Assembly: GCF_001750145.1 (NCBI RefSeq)
Contig: NZ_CP015732.1
Location: forward strand, 4,154,001-4,218,000
From: Arthrobacter sp. U41
GTDB taxonomy: Bacteria > Actinomycetota > Actinomycetes > Actinomycetales > Micrococcaceae
DNA: 64,000 bases
Direction of reading: 5' to 3'
Shown: piece after piece, positions 37,712 to 50,395 of the stretch
How positions within the stretch are numbered: the first letter of the stretch is position 1
How the letters are laid out: every line of letters starts with the position of its first letter
The notes under the pieces: model-generated
What the model saw: only the letters and a program-made list of their open reading frames with translations
The model's database searches: none
Told to the model about the DNA's origin: nothing
Position numbers and translations under genes: made by a program

Positions 37712-37770
37712 CCAAGCTCATGGCGATCCGAGACCCATGATCCTTACCGTCTCCTGACGATGCGAGACCG

Positions 37771-38079
37771 ATGAAAATCACTGTCCAGCGCAGCGGCGGC
37801 ATTGCCGGCATGAAGCGGACGTGGACCGTGCAGCCCACGCCGCCGGAGGACACGGAGGTGTGGCAGCCCCTCATTGAGGCCTGCCCCTGGGACACCGTCC
37901 CCGAGTCCGGCCGGAGTGCCGCCGGCCAGCCGGACCGGTTCCTGTACAGCATCCGGGCCGGACAGCACCGCGTCACCCTGCCTGAACAGGCCGTCACCGG
38001 ACCCTGGCGGGATCTTGTCGAGACGGCCAAAGCGGCGGCCGAGCCCCCGCCGCCGTCGGACGGGCTGCCGCTCCGCTGA
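37771..38079 (+). CDS. emfourin-like inhibitor of protealysin-type proteases
   Basis: A 102-residue cytosolic protein opening MKITVQRSGGIAGMKRTW, the RSGGxAG block typical of emfourin, the inhibitor described for Serratia protealysin. Then WQPLIEACPWDTVPES, a RFLYSIRAGQHRVTLPEQAV strand pair and PWRDLVETAK, with a Pro-rich C-terminus. It lies in the same direction just after the M4 protease gene, probably in one transcript. Assignment is from short motifs and context. Confidence 0.8.
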   Translation: MKITVQRSGGIAGMKRTWTVQPTPPEDTEVWQPLIEACPWDTVPESGRSAAGQPDRFLYSIRAGQHRVTLPEQAVTGPWRDLVETAKAAAEPPPPSDGLPLR

Positions 38080-38130
38080 CTTCAGCGCGACTGGTCTCCG
38101 CGCTACTGGCTTACCCTGAATGGCCGCCAT

Positions 38131-39099
38131 CTACACCGCGGCGGCCAGGTGTCCCCGGAAGGTCCGGCGGTAGGACTGCGGGCTGGTATCCAGGACCTTG
38201 GCGAAGTGGTGCCGCAACAGCACCGAGTGGCCGAACCCGGACTCGCGGGCGATTTCGTCGATGTTCAGGTCCGTGGTCTCGAGCAGTTCCTGGGCCCGCA
38301 GCACCCGCTGGGAGTTGAGCCAGGCCGCGGGGGTCGCACCCGTCTCGGAGCGGAAGCGCCGGGCAAACGTCCGGGGCGACATGTGGACGCGCGCGGCGAG
38401 CTCATTGACGGGATGGTCCTCCGCCAGATGCAGCACCATCCACTGCAGCAGTTCCTCCATGGGTTCGGAGCCGCAGGGCGGGATCGGCCGGTCGATGAAC
38501 TGGGCCTGGCCGCCGTCCCGGTGCGGCGGAACCACCATGTCACGGGCGATGGCAGCCGCCACGGCGGCGCCGAATTCCACCCGGACCAGGTGGAGGCAGG
38601 CGTCGACGCCGGCGGCCGTTCCCGCGCTCGTGATGATCCGGCTGTCCTCGACGTAGAGGACGTTTTCATCCACGCGGGCCGCGGGATACCGGCCGGCGAG
38701 CTCCCGGGAGAAGTGCCAGTGTGTCGTGCAGCGGCGGCCGTCGAGCAGCCCGGCCCGGGCCAGGGCGAAGGCTCCGGAACAGATGGACATAACCCAGGCA
38801 CCGCGGGCATGCGCGGCCCGCAGTGCCGCAAGGACGGATTCGGGCACGTCCTCGTCCCGGCCGTACGGAATCATGATAACGAGGTCCGCGTCCGCTGCTG
38901 CGTCGAGTCCGAGCCCCACGTGCAGGGACAGCCCGGACGTCATCGGAACGTCGCCCGGAACCGGGGTGCAGACGCGGAAATCGAAGGCCGGCACTCCGGT
39001 ACCCCGGTCCGACCGGTCCACCCCAAAGACCTCAAACGCGGTCCCGAACTCGAAGATCGAAAAGTTGGGCACCACGATCATCGCCACTGATTTGATCAT
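38131..39099 (-). CDS. GlxA/AdpA-type AraC family transcriptional regulator
   Basis: A 322-residue regulator: N-terminal DJ-1/PfpI (class I amidotransferase-like) domain (SVAMIVVPNFSIFEFGTAFEVFGVDR, SICSGAFALARAGLLDGRRCTTHWH) with a Cys at the usual nucleophile elbow, and a C-terminal AraC HTH pair (HPVNELAARVHMSPRTFARRFRSETG; NIDEIARESGFGHSVLLRHHF). Members such as GlxA, AdpA and CdhR control catabolic or developmental genes. ATG 39099. The inverted repeat at 39118-39160 lies directly upstream and may be its own operator. Target genes unknown. Confidence 0.9.
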   Translation of the reverse strand: MIKSVAMIVVPNFSIFEFGTAFEVFGVDRSDRGTGVPAFDFRVCTPVPGDVPMTSGLSLHVGLGLDAAADADLVIMIPYGRDEDVPESVLAALRAAHARGAWVMSICSGAFALARAGLLDGRRCTTHWHFSRELAGRYPAARVDENVLYVEDSRIITSAGTAAGVDACLHLVRVEFGAAVAAAIARDMVVPPHRDGGQAQFIDRPIPPCGSEPMEELLQWMVLHLAEDHPVNELAARVHMSPRTFARRFRSETGATPAAWLNSQRVLRAQELLETTDLNIDEIARESGFGHSVLLRHHFAKVLDTSPQSYRRTFRGHLAAAV

Positions 39100-39117
39100 G
39101 ACTCTATTCTGACAGAC

Positions 39118-39160
39118 AAAGTGGCAGAAATTTGTCCTTTTTGGGCATTTCTGCCACTTT
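39118..39160. promoter_or_regulatory. perfect 14-bp inverted repeat upstream of the AraC-type regulator
   Basis: AAAGTGGCAGAAAT (39118-39131) and ATTTCTGCCACTTT (39147-39160) with a 15-nt spacer, starting 19 bp upstream of the regulator start codon. TGGCAGAAAT resembles the AdpA half-site type TGGC-N-rich. Read rightward the second arm runs into a T-run, so it could also be a terminator against antisense or leftover transcription toward the small membrane gene. Confidence 0.55.
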
Positions 39161-39192
39161 TTTTGGTGCCGCCACCGGAGAACCATGGAGGT

Positions 39193-39360
39193 ATGGAACT
39201 CCTCGGAATCGCCCTCATTGTCCTCATCGTCGTCGGCCTCGCCGCCACCATCGCCGCCCTCCGCAAGGACGGGCTTGGCCACAACCCGCCCGTCCGGTCG
39301 GAAGACTACTGGTCCGCCCTGGACCTGCCCAGCACCAACTACACCTTCCGGATCTTCTGA
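39193..39360 (+). CDS. small single-span membrane protein, unknown function
   Basis: A 55-residue protein: an N-terminal membrane helix (ELLGIALIVLIVVGLAATIAAL), KDGLGHNPPVRSEDYWSALDLPS in two conserved-looking blocks and a C-terminal TFRIF. The start is uncertain: GGAGG stands only 1-2 nt before ATG 39193, too near for a normal site, and an in-frame GTG at 39121 lies inside the inverted repeat. Small proteins with the RSEDYW block occur in related actinobacteria, but I know no function. It precedes hrpA by 119 bp. Confidence 0.6.
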   Translation: MELLGIALIVLIVVGLAATIAALRKDGLGHNPPVRSEDYWSALDLPSTNYTFRIF

Positions 39361-39479
39361 GTCCCGGCGGAGACAGGATCCCGCCGCACCACCACCCGCT
39401 GCCCGGCCCCGACAGGGACCGGGCACTGCTTTGTCCCGGAACCGCCGAGCGGACGGTTCCCAGTAGACTGAGTGCAGCC

Positions 39480-43529
<4,050 letters not shown>

Positions 43530-43534
43530 CAAGG

Positions 43535-43584
43535 CGCTGGCGCCGGCCTGACGTCCCAAGGGGACAGCCGGGCCGGTGCCAGCG
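43535..43584. terminator. hairpin between convergent hrpA and HIT genes
   Basis: CGCTGGCGCCGGCC (43535-43548) pairs with GGCCGGTGCCAGCG (43571-43584) with one G-T wobble; an inner GTCCC/GGGAC pair extends it. No T-run. It lies between the two converging stops (43529 and 43600) and can end transcription from both sides. Confidence 0.6.
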
Positions 43585-43599
43585 GATGGTGACAGCCGT

Positions 43600-44028
43600 C
43601 TATTCTCCCGGGACGTGCGCCGCGTGCCCGGCGTTCCGGAGCCCGTCGCGGAGTTTCTCGGCGTTGGCATCCAGCCGCGCGGGATCGGGGTGCTGGTCCA
43701 CCGAACCGAAGTCGAAGTCCGCCATGGTGTTGGACGGCCACACGTGGACGTGCAGGTGGTTGATTTCGTAGCCGGCCACGATGAGTCCGGCGCGTGCCGC
43801 GTCGAACACCTCGACCTGGACGGCGCCGATCTTCTGGGCCACCTGCATCACCCGGCCCAGCAACTCGGGCGACGCATCGGTCCAGCGGTCCACTTCCTCG
43901 GTCGGCACCACGAGGGTGTGGCCGTCGGCGAGCGGGCCCACGGTCAGGAACGCCACGACGTCGTCCTCGCGCCAGACGAAACGGCCGGGGATCTCGCCGT
44001 TGATGATCCTGGTGAAGAGAGTGCTCAT
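43600..44028 (-). CDS. HIT family nucleotide hydrolase
   Basis: A 142-residue histidine-triad protein: FTRIINGEIPGRFVWREDDVVAFL, GHTLVVPTEEVDRW, and the active site HLHVHVW (91-97). Members cleave nucleoside phosphoramidates or dinucleotides. Its start overlaps the upstream alcohol dehydrogenase stop by 4 nt, so both are translated from one mRNA. Specific substrate unknown. Confidence 0.92.
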   Translation of the reverse strand: MSTLFTRIINGEIPGRFVWREDDVVAFLTVGPLADGHTLVVPTEEVDRWTDASPELLGRVMQVAQKIGAVQVEVFDAARAGLIVAGYEINHLHVHVWPSNTMADFDFGSVDQHPDPARLDANAEKLRDGLRNAGHAAHVPGE

Positions 44029-45197
44029 GCGTCTGCCCTTTCCGAGGGTGTTCCGAGGGTACTGGTGTCCAGGACAAAACGGTACTTCACGTCGCCGGCC
44101 ACCATGCGGTCGTAGGCCTCGTTGAGCTGGTCGGCGCGGACCACCTCGACATCGGAGGTGACGCCGTGCTCGGCGCAGAAGTCCAGCATCTCCTGGGTCT
44201 CGGCAATGCCGCCGATCAGGGACCCGGCGTACGCGATCCGGCGCCGGATCAGCGCGCCCGGGTTCACCGGCGGCATGTCCTCCGAGGGCAGACCCAGCTG
44301 GAAGAGCGCCCCGTCCACGCGCAGGGTGCGGAAATACGGGTTCAGGTCGTGGGGCGCGGCGACGGTGTCGATGATGACGTCGATGCTGCGGTTCGCGGCG
44401 TCCATCGCGGCCTCGTCGCGGGACAGGATGACGTCATCGGCGCCCAGTTCGCGGGCGGCGGCGATCTTGGATTCCGAGGTCGTGAAGACCTTCACTTCGG
44501 CACCCATGGCCTTGGCGAGCTTCACGGCCATGTGGCCCAGCCCGCCCAGGCCCACGACGCCGACAACGTCCCCCTCCTCGACGTCGAAGTGGCGCAGCGG
44601 GGAGTAGGTGGTGACGCCGGCGCACAGCAGCGGCGCGGCCGCGGCAGGGTCGAGGCTTTCCGGGACGTGCAGGACGTAGCGGCGGTCCACGACGATGGAA
44701 CTGGCGTAGCCGCCCTGGGTGGTGGTGTCCTCGTTCCGGCGGTCCTTCGAGCCGTAGGTTCCGGTCATGCCGTTCTCGCAGTACTGTTCCAGGCCGTCCA
44801 GGCAGCTCTCGCATTCCCGGCAGGAATCGACCAGGCAGCCGACGCCGACACGCTCGCCGGGGGTGAAATCGTCGACGGCGGAACCGACGCGGCTGACCCG
44901 GCCCACGATTTCGTGGCCGGGGATGAGCGGGTAGTTCTGGTTTCCCCATTCGCCGCGGGTGGCGTGGACATCCGAGTGGCAGAGCCCGCAGAATTCGATG
45001 GCGATCTCGACGTCGTCTTCCTTCGGCGCGCGGCGGGCCACCGTCAGGGGAACCAGGCCGCTGTCGCTGGCTGTCGCACCGTAGGCGGCGGAAAGGCGGG
45101 GGTCCGGCGTCGAGTTTTCCGGGGCGTCCCTGCTGTCCGTGGTCAGATCGGGAAGCGGCTTGGCGAGGGGCGGCGGTACGGGGCGTCCAGGAGTCAT
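44025..45197 (-). CDS. zinc-dependent NAD(P) alcohol dehydrogenase (YahK/CAD-like)
   Basis: A 390-residue MDR-family enzyme. Catalytic zinc: CGLCHSDVH and GHEIVGRV; structural zinc: four Cys in DSCRECESCLDGLEQYC; cofactor loop GVVGLGGLGHMAVKLA. After the Rossmann loop FTTSESK suggests NADP(H) preference as in YahK/AdhC. It reduces aldehydes such as cinnamaldehyde or benzaldehyde types in known members. N-terminal about 35 residues (Pro/Asp-rich) are extra, so an internal start around LSAAYGATA is possible. Confidence 0.9.
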   Translation of the reverse strand: MTPGRPVPPPLAKPLPDLTTDSRDAPENSTPDPRLSAAYGATASDSGLVPLTVARRAPKEDDVEIAIEFCGLCHSDVHATRGEWGNQNYPLIPGHEIVGRVSRVGSAVDDFTPGERVGVGCLVDSCRECESCLDGLEQYCENGMTGTYGSKDRRNEDTTTQGGYASSIVVDRRYVLHVPESLDPAAAAPLLCAGVTTYSPLRHFDVEEGDVVGVVGLGGLGHMAVKLAKAMGAEVKVFTTSESKIAAARELGADDVILSRDEAAMDAANRSIDVIIDTVAAPHDLNPYFRTLRVDGALFQLGLPSEDMPPVNPGALIRRRIAYAGSLIGGIAETQEMLDFCAEHGVTSDVEVVRADQLNEAYDRMVAGDVKYRFVLDTSTLGTPSERADA

Positions 45198-45273
45198 GGT
45201 TCGACGCTACCCCCGGGTGACGGGTCTTATCCAATCAGAAGAGGGAGCAGCCTGACCATCCGCCGAACGAAGA

Positions 45274-45338
45274 GCAACGCGGGGTCAGTTCCGGCCCATC
45301 CGGCGGCCGATTATGGGCGCGATCTGACCCCTCGTTGG
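45274..45338. repeat. palindromic intergenic element, copy B
   Basis: The left arm CAACGCGGGGTCA (45275-45287) pairs with TGACCCCTCGTTG (45325-45337) with one mismatch; the inside has GGCCCAT pairing near ATGGGCGC. It matches copy A at 22511-22575 in both arms and in the inner TGGGCGC. It sits in the 256-bp gap between the dehydrogenase and sulfurtransferase genes, which shows nothing else I can name. Confidence 0.75.
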
Positions 45339-45453
45339 TGTAGTGGGAGGCCTGGGGGGTGCTGTCGCCCGCGTCCCGGAGGTGCTGCATGGGCGCCCTT
45401 GCGGTGGCATCCGGACGCGGCCGCCTGAACAAACAACCGCCGCCGGCCTCCGC

Positions 45454-46326
45454 CTAGTCCGCGGCGGCGCCTTCGGCGTACGGCGCGTCCCCGGTCGCCA
45501 CGGGGTTCGAGGGCTTGTTGGACCACTCGGAGAATGACCCGGGATAGAGCGCCGCCGGGAATCCGGCGATTTCGAGGGCAGCAATTTCGTGGGCCGCCGT
45601 GACGCCGGAGCCGCAGTAAACGGCGGTCGGGACGTCGGCGCGAACCCCGAGGCCCGTGAAGCGATCCCGCAAGGCCGCCGGGGGCAGGAACCTGCCTTCT
45701 GCACCGACGTTGCCGGTGGTGGGGGCGCTCACGGCTCCCGGGATGTGGCCGGCACGCGGGTCCACCGGCTCGAATTCCCCGCGATACCGCTCCCCCGCCC
45801 GGGCGTCCAGCAACAGCCCCTGCCCGGCCCAGGACGCCGCCTGCCCGGCGTCGATCACGGGCATGGCACCGCCCGACAGCACGACGTCACCCGGTTCCGC
45901 CTGCCGTTCGCCACTTTCGAGGTCGAAGCCCGCGCCACGCCACGCGGCCAGGCCGCCGTCGAGCAGGTACACCTCGGGAAAGCCGGCATTCCGCAGCATC
46001 CACCAGAGCCGTGCCGCGGCCAGGTTGCCACTGTCGTCATAAGCCACCAGGACGTCACCGCTGCGGACGCCCCAGGAGCGGACCGACGCCTGGAACTGCT
46101 CCAACGGCGGGAGCGGGTGCCGGCCGCGGCTTGGATCCGCCGGACCGGCCAGTTCACTGGCGAGGTCCACGAAGACGGCGCCCGGGAGGTGCCCCGCGCG
46201 GTACTGCTCCCGGCCGTGCGGGTCGCCGAGCGCCCAGCGCACATCGAGCAACACCGTTCCCGGGCCGGTTGTGTCGGCGCCGTCCAGCCGGTCCTTCAGG
46301 GTGGCCACATCCATGAGCGTCTGCAT
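45454..46326 (-). CDS. rhodanese-type sulfurtransferase (thiosulfate/3-mercaptopyruvate)
   Basis: A 290-residue protein with two rhodanese domains: N-terminal [32 protein letters not shown] and catalytic C-terminal [20 protein letters not shown] and the active loop CGSGVT (Cys238). CGSGVT is the loop usual for mercaptopyruvate sulfurtransferases. ATG 46326; an ATG four codons later is possible. It is divergent from a Cds1-like cysteine desulfhydrase with only 48 bp between starts, so both may serve sulfide/sulfane sulfur handling. Confidence 0.9.
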   Translation of the reverse strand: MQTLMDVATLKDRLDGADTTGPGTVLLDVRWALGDPHGREQYRAGHLPGAVFVDLASELAGPADPSRGRHPLPPLEQFQASVRSWGVRSGDVLVAYDDSGNLAAARLWWMLRNAGFPEVYLLDGGLAAWRGAGFDLESGERQAEPGDVVLSGGAMPVIDAGQAASWAGQGLLLDARAGERYRGEFEPVDPRAGHIPGAVSAPTTGNVGAEGRFLPPAALRDRFTGLGVRADVPTAVYCGSGVTAAHEIAALEIAGFPAALYPGSFSEWSNKPSNPVATGDAPYAEGAAAD

Positions 46327-46374
46327 CCGCCCACTCTATCCATGGGAATCTGCCGGCGCGGGTACGCTGGTGCG

Positions 46375-47511
46375 GTGATCAGAGCACAACAGCAGGACAG
46401 GGCCTGGGCCGACGGGGCACTTCGCCGCATCAACGCCGAGAACAACCGGTCCGCAGACACCCACCTGTATTCGGTCCCGCTTCCGGAGCACTGGGGCGTC
46501 CAGCTCTACCTCAAGGACGAGTCAACGCACCGGACCGGCAGCCTGAAGCACCGCCTGGCCCGGTCACTGTTCCTCTTCGGGCTGGTCAACGGCTGGATCC
46601 GCGAAGGCACCACCATCGTTGAAGCCTCCAGCGGCAGCACGGCCGTGTCGGAGGCCTACTTCGCCCAGCTGCTGGGGCTGCCGTTCATTGCGGTGATGGC
46701 CCGGACCACCAGCCGGGAGAAAATCGCGCTGATCGAGCAATTCGGCGGCTCCTGCCTGCTCGTGGACCATGCCTCGGAGGTCTACGGGGCCGCTGCGGAC
46801 CTCGCACGGCGCACCGACGGCCACTACATGGACCAGTTCACGTACGCCGAACGGGCCACGGACTGGCGCGGCAACAACAACATCGCCGAGTCGATTTTTG
46901 GCCAGCTCGCCCTCGAGGAGCACCCGATCCCCCGCTGGATCGTGGTGGGCGCCGGCACCGGCGGCACCAGCGCCACCATCGGCCGGTATCTCCGGTACCA
47001 CCGCCACAACACCGAACTGGCCGTCGTGGATCCGGAGAACTCCGCGTTCTACCCCGGCTGGCTGGAAAGCCGCGGGGCACCCGGCGGCGGCCCCGGCAGC
47101 GGCCCAGCCGCCCCGGACCCCGTCGCCGCAGCGGCCGCCGGGGGGCAGCCCTCGCGGATCGAGGGAATCGGCCGGGCGCGGCTGGAACCCAGCTTTGTCC
47201 CGGCCGTCATCGACCACATGATCCCGGTACCGGACGCGGCTTCGGTGGCCGCGATGCGTCATCTGCTCGACCACGCCGGCCTGCACGCGGGCCCTTCCAC
47301 CGGCACCAACCTGTGGGGGGTCTGGCAGCTCATCGCGGCCATGATCGCCGAGGGCCAGCGCGGCAGTGTCGTGTCGCTGATGTGCGACGGCGGGGACCGC
47401 TATGCCGGGAACTATTACAGCCCGGACTGGCTGCGGTCCCAGGGCCTGGACCCCGAGCCGCATGAAGCGACCCTCCGGGAGTTCTTCGCCAGCGGCACCT
47501 GGCCGCACTAG
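46375..47511 (+). CDS. PLP-dependent cysteine desulfhydrase, Cds1-like (cysteine synthase fold)
   Basis: A 378-residue fold type II PLP enzyme: [16 protein letters not shown] with the PLP Lys59, [15 protein letters not shown] (substrate loop), [15 protein letters not shown] (phosphate loop) and [14 protein letters not shown] at the C-terminus. This motif set fits the Cds1 group of actinobacteria (Mycobacterium Rv3684-like), which release sulfide and pyruvate from cysteine. A Gly/Pro/Ala insert (about 228-255) is extra. GTG 46375; an upstream in-frame ATG at 46342 is the alternative. Confidence 0.85.
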   Translation: MIRAQQQDRAWADGALRRINAENNRSADTHLYSVPLPEHWGVQLYLKDESTHRTGSLKHRLARSLFLFGLVNGWIREGTTIVEASSGSTAVSEAYFAQLLGLPFIAVMARTTSREKIALIEQFGGSCLLVDHASEVYGAAADLARRTDGHYMDQFTYAERATDWRGNNNIAESIFGQLALEEHPIPRWIVVGAGTGGTSATIGRYLRYHRHNTELAVVDPENSAFYPGWLESRGAPGGGPGSGPAAPDPVAAAAAGGQPSRIEGIGRARLEPSFVPAVIDHMIPVPDAASVAAMRHLLDHAGLHAGPSTGTNLWGVWQLIAAMIAEGQRGSVVSLMCDGGDRYAGNYYSPDWLRSQGLDPEPHEATLREFFASGTWPH

Positions 47512-47540
47512 GCGTCCGGGTCAGGTGTACCGGTTCTTTC

Positions 47541-48197
47541 CTAGATCTCGACGCTGTCCCCGCTCGAGAGGTGCCGGTATTCGGTGCCGTACCTGGCGCC
47601 GAACCGGCTCACATGCCCTTCCACCAGCCGGCGGCCGTTCTCATTGAGCAGGGCATCGTGGATCGGGAAGGCTTTCGGGGCGCGGACTCCGATCACGAAG
47701 TCGACCACCTCCCCCACCTTGTTCCAGGGTGCGTGGACCGGCACCAGCAGCGTCCGGACCTCCACGCCGTCGGGCACGATGAAGGAATCGCCGGGGTGGT
47801 AGACGTTGGAGTCCACGAAGTAGCCGATATTGGCCACCACCGGAATCTGCGGATGGATCAGCGCGTGCTGCCCCCCGAAGCTCCGGACGGAGAATCCGGC
47901 CGTCTCGAAGTCCTCGCCGGGGGCCACGGCATGGATCCGGGGCCCGGCGTCGGGCGCCTTCTCCCGCAGCTGCGCCGCGACCCCCGCCGGCGCGAACAGC
48001 TGCAGCGAACCGCCGGCCAGCAGGGCTGCGGTGACGGCGTCGACGTCGATGTGGTCGGGATGTTCGTGGGTGATCAGCACGGCGTCGGCGCCGGCGAGGG
48101 CCTGGTCCGTCTCGGAGAAGTTTCCCGGGTCGAACACCAGCACCTTGCCGTCCTTCTCCAACCGGACACAGGCATGCGTATACTTCGTCAGCAACAT
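47541..48197 (-). CDS. MBL-fold metallo-hydrolase
   Basis: A 218-residue metallo-beta-lactamase-fold protein with LITHEHPDHID (HxHxDH, 44-49), FGGQHALIHP, NIGYFVDSNVYHPGDSF (second metal half) and a conserved PVHAPWNK block. This is the UlaG/YfhB-like group often called Zn-dependent hydrolase; substrate unknown. Convergent with the Cds1-like gene and divergent from the zur-type gene. Confidence 0.88.
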   Translation of the reverse strand: MLLTKYTHACVRLEKDGKVLVFDPGNFSETDQALAGADAVLITHEHPDHIDVDAVTAALLAGGSLQLFAPAGVAAQLREKAPDAGPRIHAVAPGEDFETAGFSVRSFGGQHALIHPQIPVVANIGYFVDSNVYHPGDSFIVPDGVEVRTLLVPVHAPWNKVGEVVDFVIGVRAPKAFPIHDALLNENGRRLVEGHVSRFGARYGTEYRHLSSGDSVEI

Positions 48198-48302
48198 CTG
48201 GCCAGCCTAGGGTTCCTCCCCGGCGGTGTCCACGTACCCGGCTGGTAATCTGGGACCTTGCCACCACCCCGTACCGAGACCACCAGCGAAGCGAGTTCCA
48301 CG

Positions 48303-48761
48303 ATGTCCCAGGGCGCCACCGCCGACGGCAGCCGGACAACGCTGCCTGCCCCTGCCGCAGTCAAAGAGCAGCGCGTCACGAAGCAGCGACTCGCGGTGAG
48401 CGCCGTCCTGGACGAGCTGCCGGACTTCGTTAGCACCCAGGAGCTGCACCGCATATTGCAGGACCGAGGCACCTCGGTGTCCCTCGCCACCTCCTACCGG
48501 ATCCTGCAGTCCCTCGCGGATGAGGGCCTGGTGGACGTCCTCCGCAACGCCGACGGCGAGGCCGTCTACCGGCGCTGCGCCGTCACCGGCCATCACCACC
48601 ATCTGCTGTGCCGCAGCTGCGGCAAGGCCGTCGAGGTCGAGGCCCCCGCGGTCGAGGCCTGGGCCGCCCGGACGGCGACCGAGCACGGCTTCACAGCGGT
48701 GGAACACACGGTCGAGATTTTCGGGCTCTGCCCGGACTGTACCGCCCGGGCTGCCGGCTAG
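48303..48761 (+). CDS. zur: Fur family regulator, probably zinc-responsive Zur
   Basis: A 152-residue Fur-family repressor: winged-helix part with VTKQRLAVSAVLDELPDFVSTQELHRIL and VSLATSYRILQSLADEGLV, then GHHHHLLCRSCGKAVEVE and FGLCPDCTA with two CXXC pairs (103/106, 143/146) for structural zinc. The HHHH and Cys pattern plus nearby znuABC genes favour Zur over Fur. The start is uncertain: ATG 48303 is used, a TTG at 48258 is in frame. Its stop overlaps that of the convergent MFS gene by 4 nt. Confidence 0.85.
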   Translation: MSQGATADGSRTTLPAPAAVKEQRVTKQRLAVSAVLDELPDFVSTQELHRILQDRGTSVSLATSYRILQSLADEGLVDVLRNADGEAVYRRCAVTGHHHHLLCRSCGKAVEVEAPAVEAWAARTATEHGFTAVEHTVEIFGLCPDCTARAAG

Positions 48762-50395
48762 TTCCTGGACCCGGAGGCGGGAACGGGAGCCTCGTCCTCG
48801 GCGTCGTCGGCGGTGATCAGGATGTTGCCCTCCGAAATGGATTCGGACAGGACATCATGCTCAATCGCGGTGGCCAGCGGCTTTTGCCTGACGAAGCACA
48901 TCAGCACGGCGGCGACCACCGCCAGCGGTACCATCCAGATGAAGATCGGCGTCAGCGCGTCGTTGTAGGAGGAGATAATCGCCTCCTTGACCGGCGCCGG
49001 AAGCTGGCTGACCACTGCCGGGGTCAGCGAGTTCGCTCCGCCGGGGGTGCCGCCGCCTGTTGCCGCGGCCGGCAGGCGCTCGGCGAGCAGCTCGGCCAGC
49101 CGGCTCGCGAACAGGCTGCCCACCATGGCGGAGCCGAGGGTGGCCCCGATCTGGCGGAAGAAGTTGTTCGACGCCGTTGCGGTGCCGACCTCGCGCAGCG
49201 GGAAGGAGTTCTGCACGATCAGCACCATGATCTGCATGCTCAGGCCCAGTCCCAGTCCCATCACGGCCAGGTAGGCGCAGATTTCCCAGAGGGGCGATCC
49301 CGGCTTGAGCGTGGACAGCAACACCAGGGCGAGGGCGACCAGCACGCCGCCGGCGACAGGCATCCACTTGTAGCGACCGGTCCGGCTGACCAGCTGGCCG
49401 GAGACCACCGAGGCCACCAGCAGGGCGCCCATCATCGGGATCATCAGCAGACCTGATTCGGTGGCGTTCACGCTGAAGGCCATCTGGAGGTAGGTCGGCA
49501 GATAGCCGATGGCGCCGAACATGGCCACGCCGATCAGCAGGCCGGCCACCGTTGCCAGATTGAAGTTGAGGTCCTTGAACAGGTGCAACGGAATGATCGG
49601 CTCGGCCGTCCGGCGTTCCACCAGGACGAAGGCAACCCCGCTGAGAACGGTGCCGGCGATCAGTCCGAGGATGATCGGATCGCTCCATTCATACTTGCTG
49701 CCGCCCCACGTCGCGAACAGCACGAGGCAGGTCGTTGCGATCGCGAGCAGCACCATGCCGCCGAGGTCCAGGCGCGGTTTCCCGCGGTGCTTGGGCAGCT
49801 TCAGGAAGAACACGGCTCCGGCCAGCGCCAGCAGGCCCAGCGGGATGTTGATCCAGAACACCCAGCGCCAGCCGGGTCCCTCGGTGAACCAGCCGCCCAG
49901 CAGCGGACCGGCGACAGAGGCGATGGCGAAGACGCCACCCATCATGCCCATGTACTTGCCGCGTTCGCGGGGCGGCACGACGTCGGCGATGACGGCCTGC
50001 GACAGGATCATCAGACCGCCGCCGCCGAGGCCCTGAACGACGCGGGCGGTGATCAGCACACCCATGTCGTTGGCGAGGCCGCCGATGACGGAACCGATCA
50101 TAAACAGGATAATGGCCGCCATCAGCAGGGCTTTGCGTCCCATCAGGTCGCCGAGTTTGCCGTAGATGGGCATGGTGATGGTGGAGGCGAGAATGAAGGC
50201 CGTGATCACCCAGAGCATGTCGCTGACGCCGTGAAGTTCGCCCACGATGGTGGGCAGTGCCGTGCTGAGCACGGTCTGGTTCAGGGCGGCCAGAAGCATC
50301 GAGAGCATCAGGCCCACGAAGAGCAGCACCATGTGCTGCTTGCCTTTTGCCGGTCCTTCTGCCGGTCCCGCGGCGGGGACAGCATGCTGGGTCAT
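48758..50395 (-). CDS. MFS drug exporter, DHA2 family (EmrB/QacA-like, 14 helices)
   Basis: A 545-residue proton-coupled exporter. The N-terminal MLLAALNQTVLSTALPTIVGEL, motif A GKLGDLMGRKALL, motif C VAGPLLGGWF and RVVQGLGGGGLMIL are diagnostic of the DHA2 14-TMS group. A long last-loop (about 440-475, Gly/Ala-rich with TPGGANSLTP) precedes the last helix; the acidic tail is cytosolic. Directly downstream of and overlapping (ATGA) a tetR gene, so it is likely repressed by it. Substrates unknown. Confidence 0.92.
   Translation of the reverse strand: MTQHAVPAAGPAEGPAKGKQHMVLLFVGLMLSMLLAALNQTVLSTALPTIVGELHGVSDMLWVITAFILASTITMPIYGKLGDLMGRKALLMAAIILFMIGSVIGGLANDMGVLITARVVQGLGGGGLMILSQAVIADVVPPRERGKYMGMMGGVFAIASVAGPLLGGWFTEGPGWRWVFWINIPLGLLALAGAVFFLKLPKHRGKPRLDLGGMVLLAIATTCLVLFATWGGSKYEWSDPIILGLIAGTVLSGVAFVLVERRTAEPIIPLHLFKDLNFNLATVAGLLIGVAMFGAIGYLPTYLQMAFSVNATESGLLMIPMMGALLVASVVSGQLVSRTGRYKWMPVAGGVLVALALVLLSTLKPGSPLWEICAYLAVMGLGLGLSMQIMVLIVQNSFPLREVGTATASNNFFRQIGATLGSAMVGSLFASRLAELLAERLPAAATGGGTPGGANSLTPAVVSQLPAPVKEAIISSYNDALTPIFIWMVPLAVVAAVLMCFVRQKPLATAIEHDVLSESISEGNILITADDAEDEAPVPASGSRN

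Noticed and set aside
37712..37770. Two similar stretches (CGATCCGAGACC and GATGCGAGACCG) between the protease and inhibitor genes
   Set aside because: Too short and imperfect to call a repeat; no pairing or known site.
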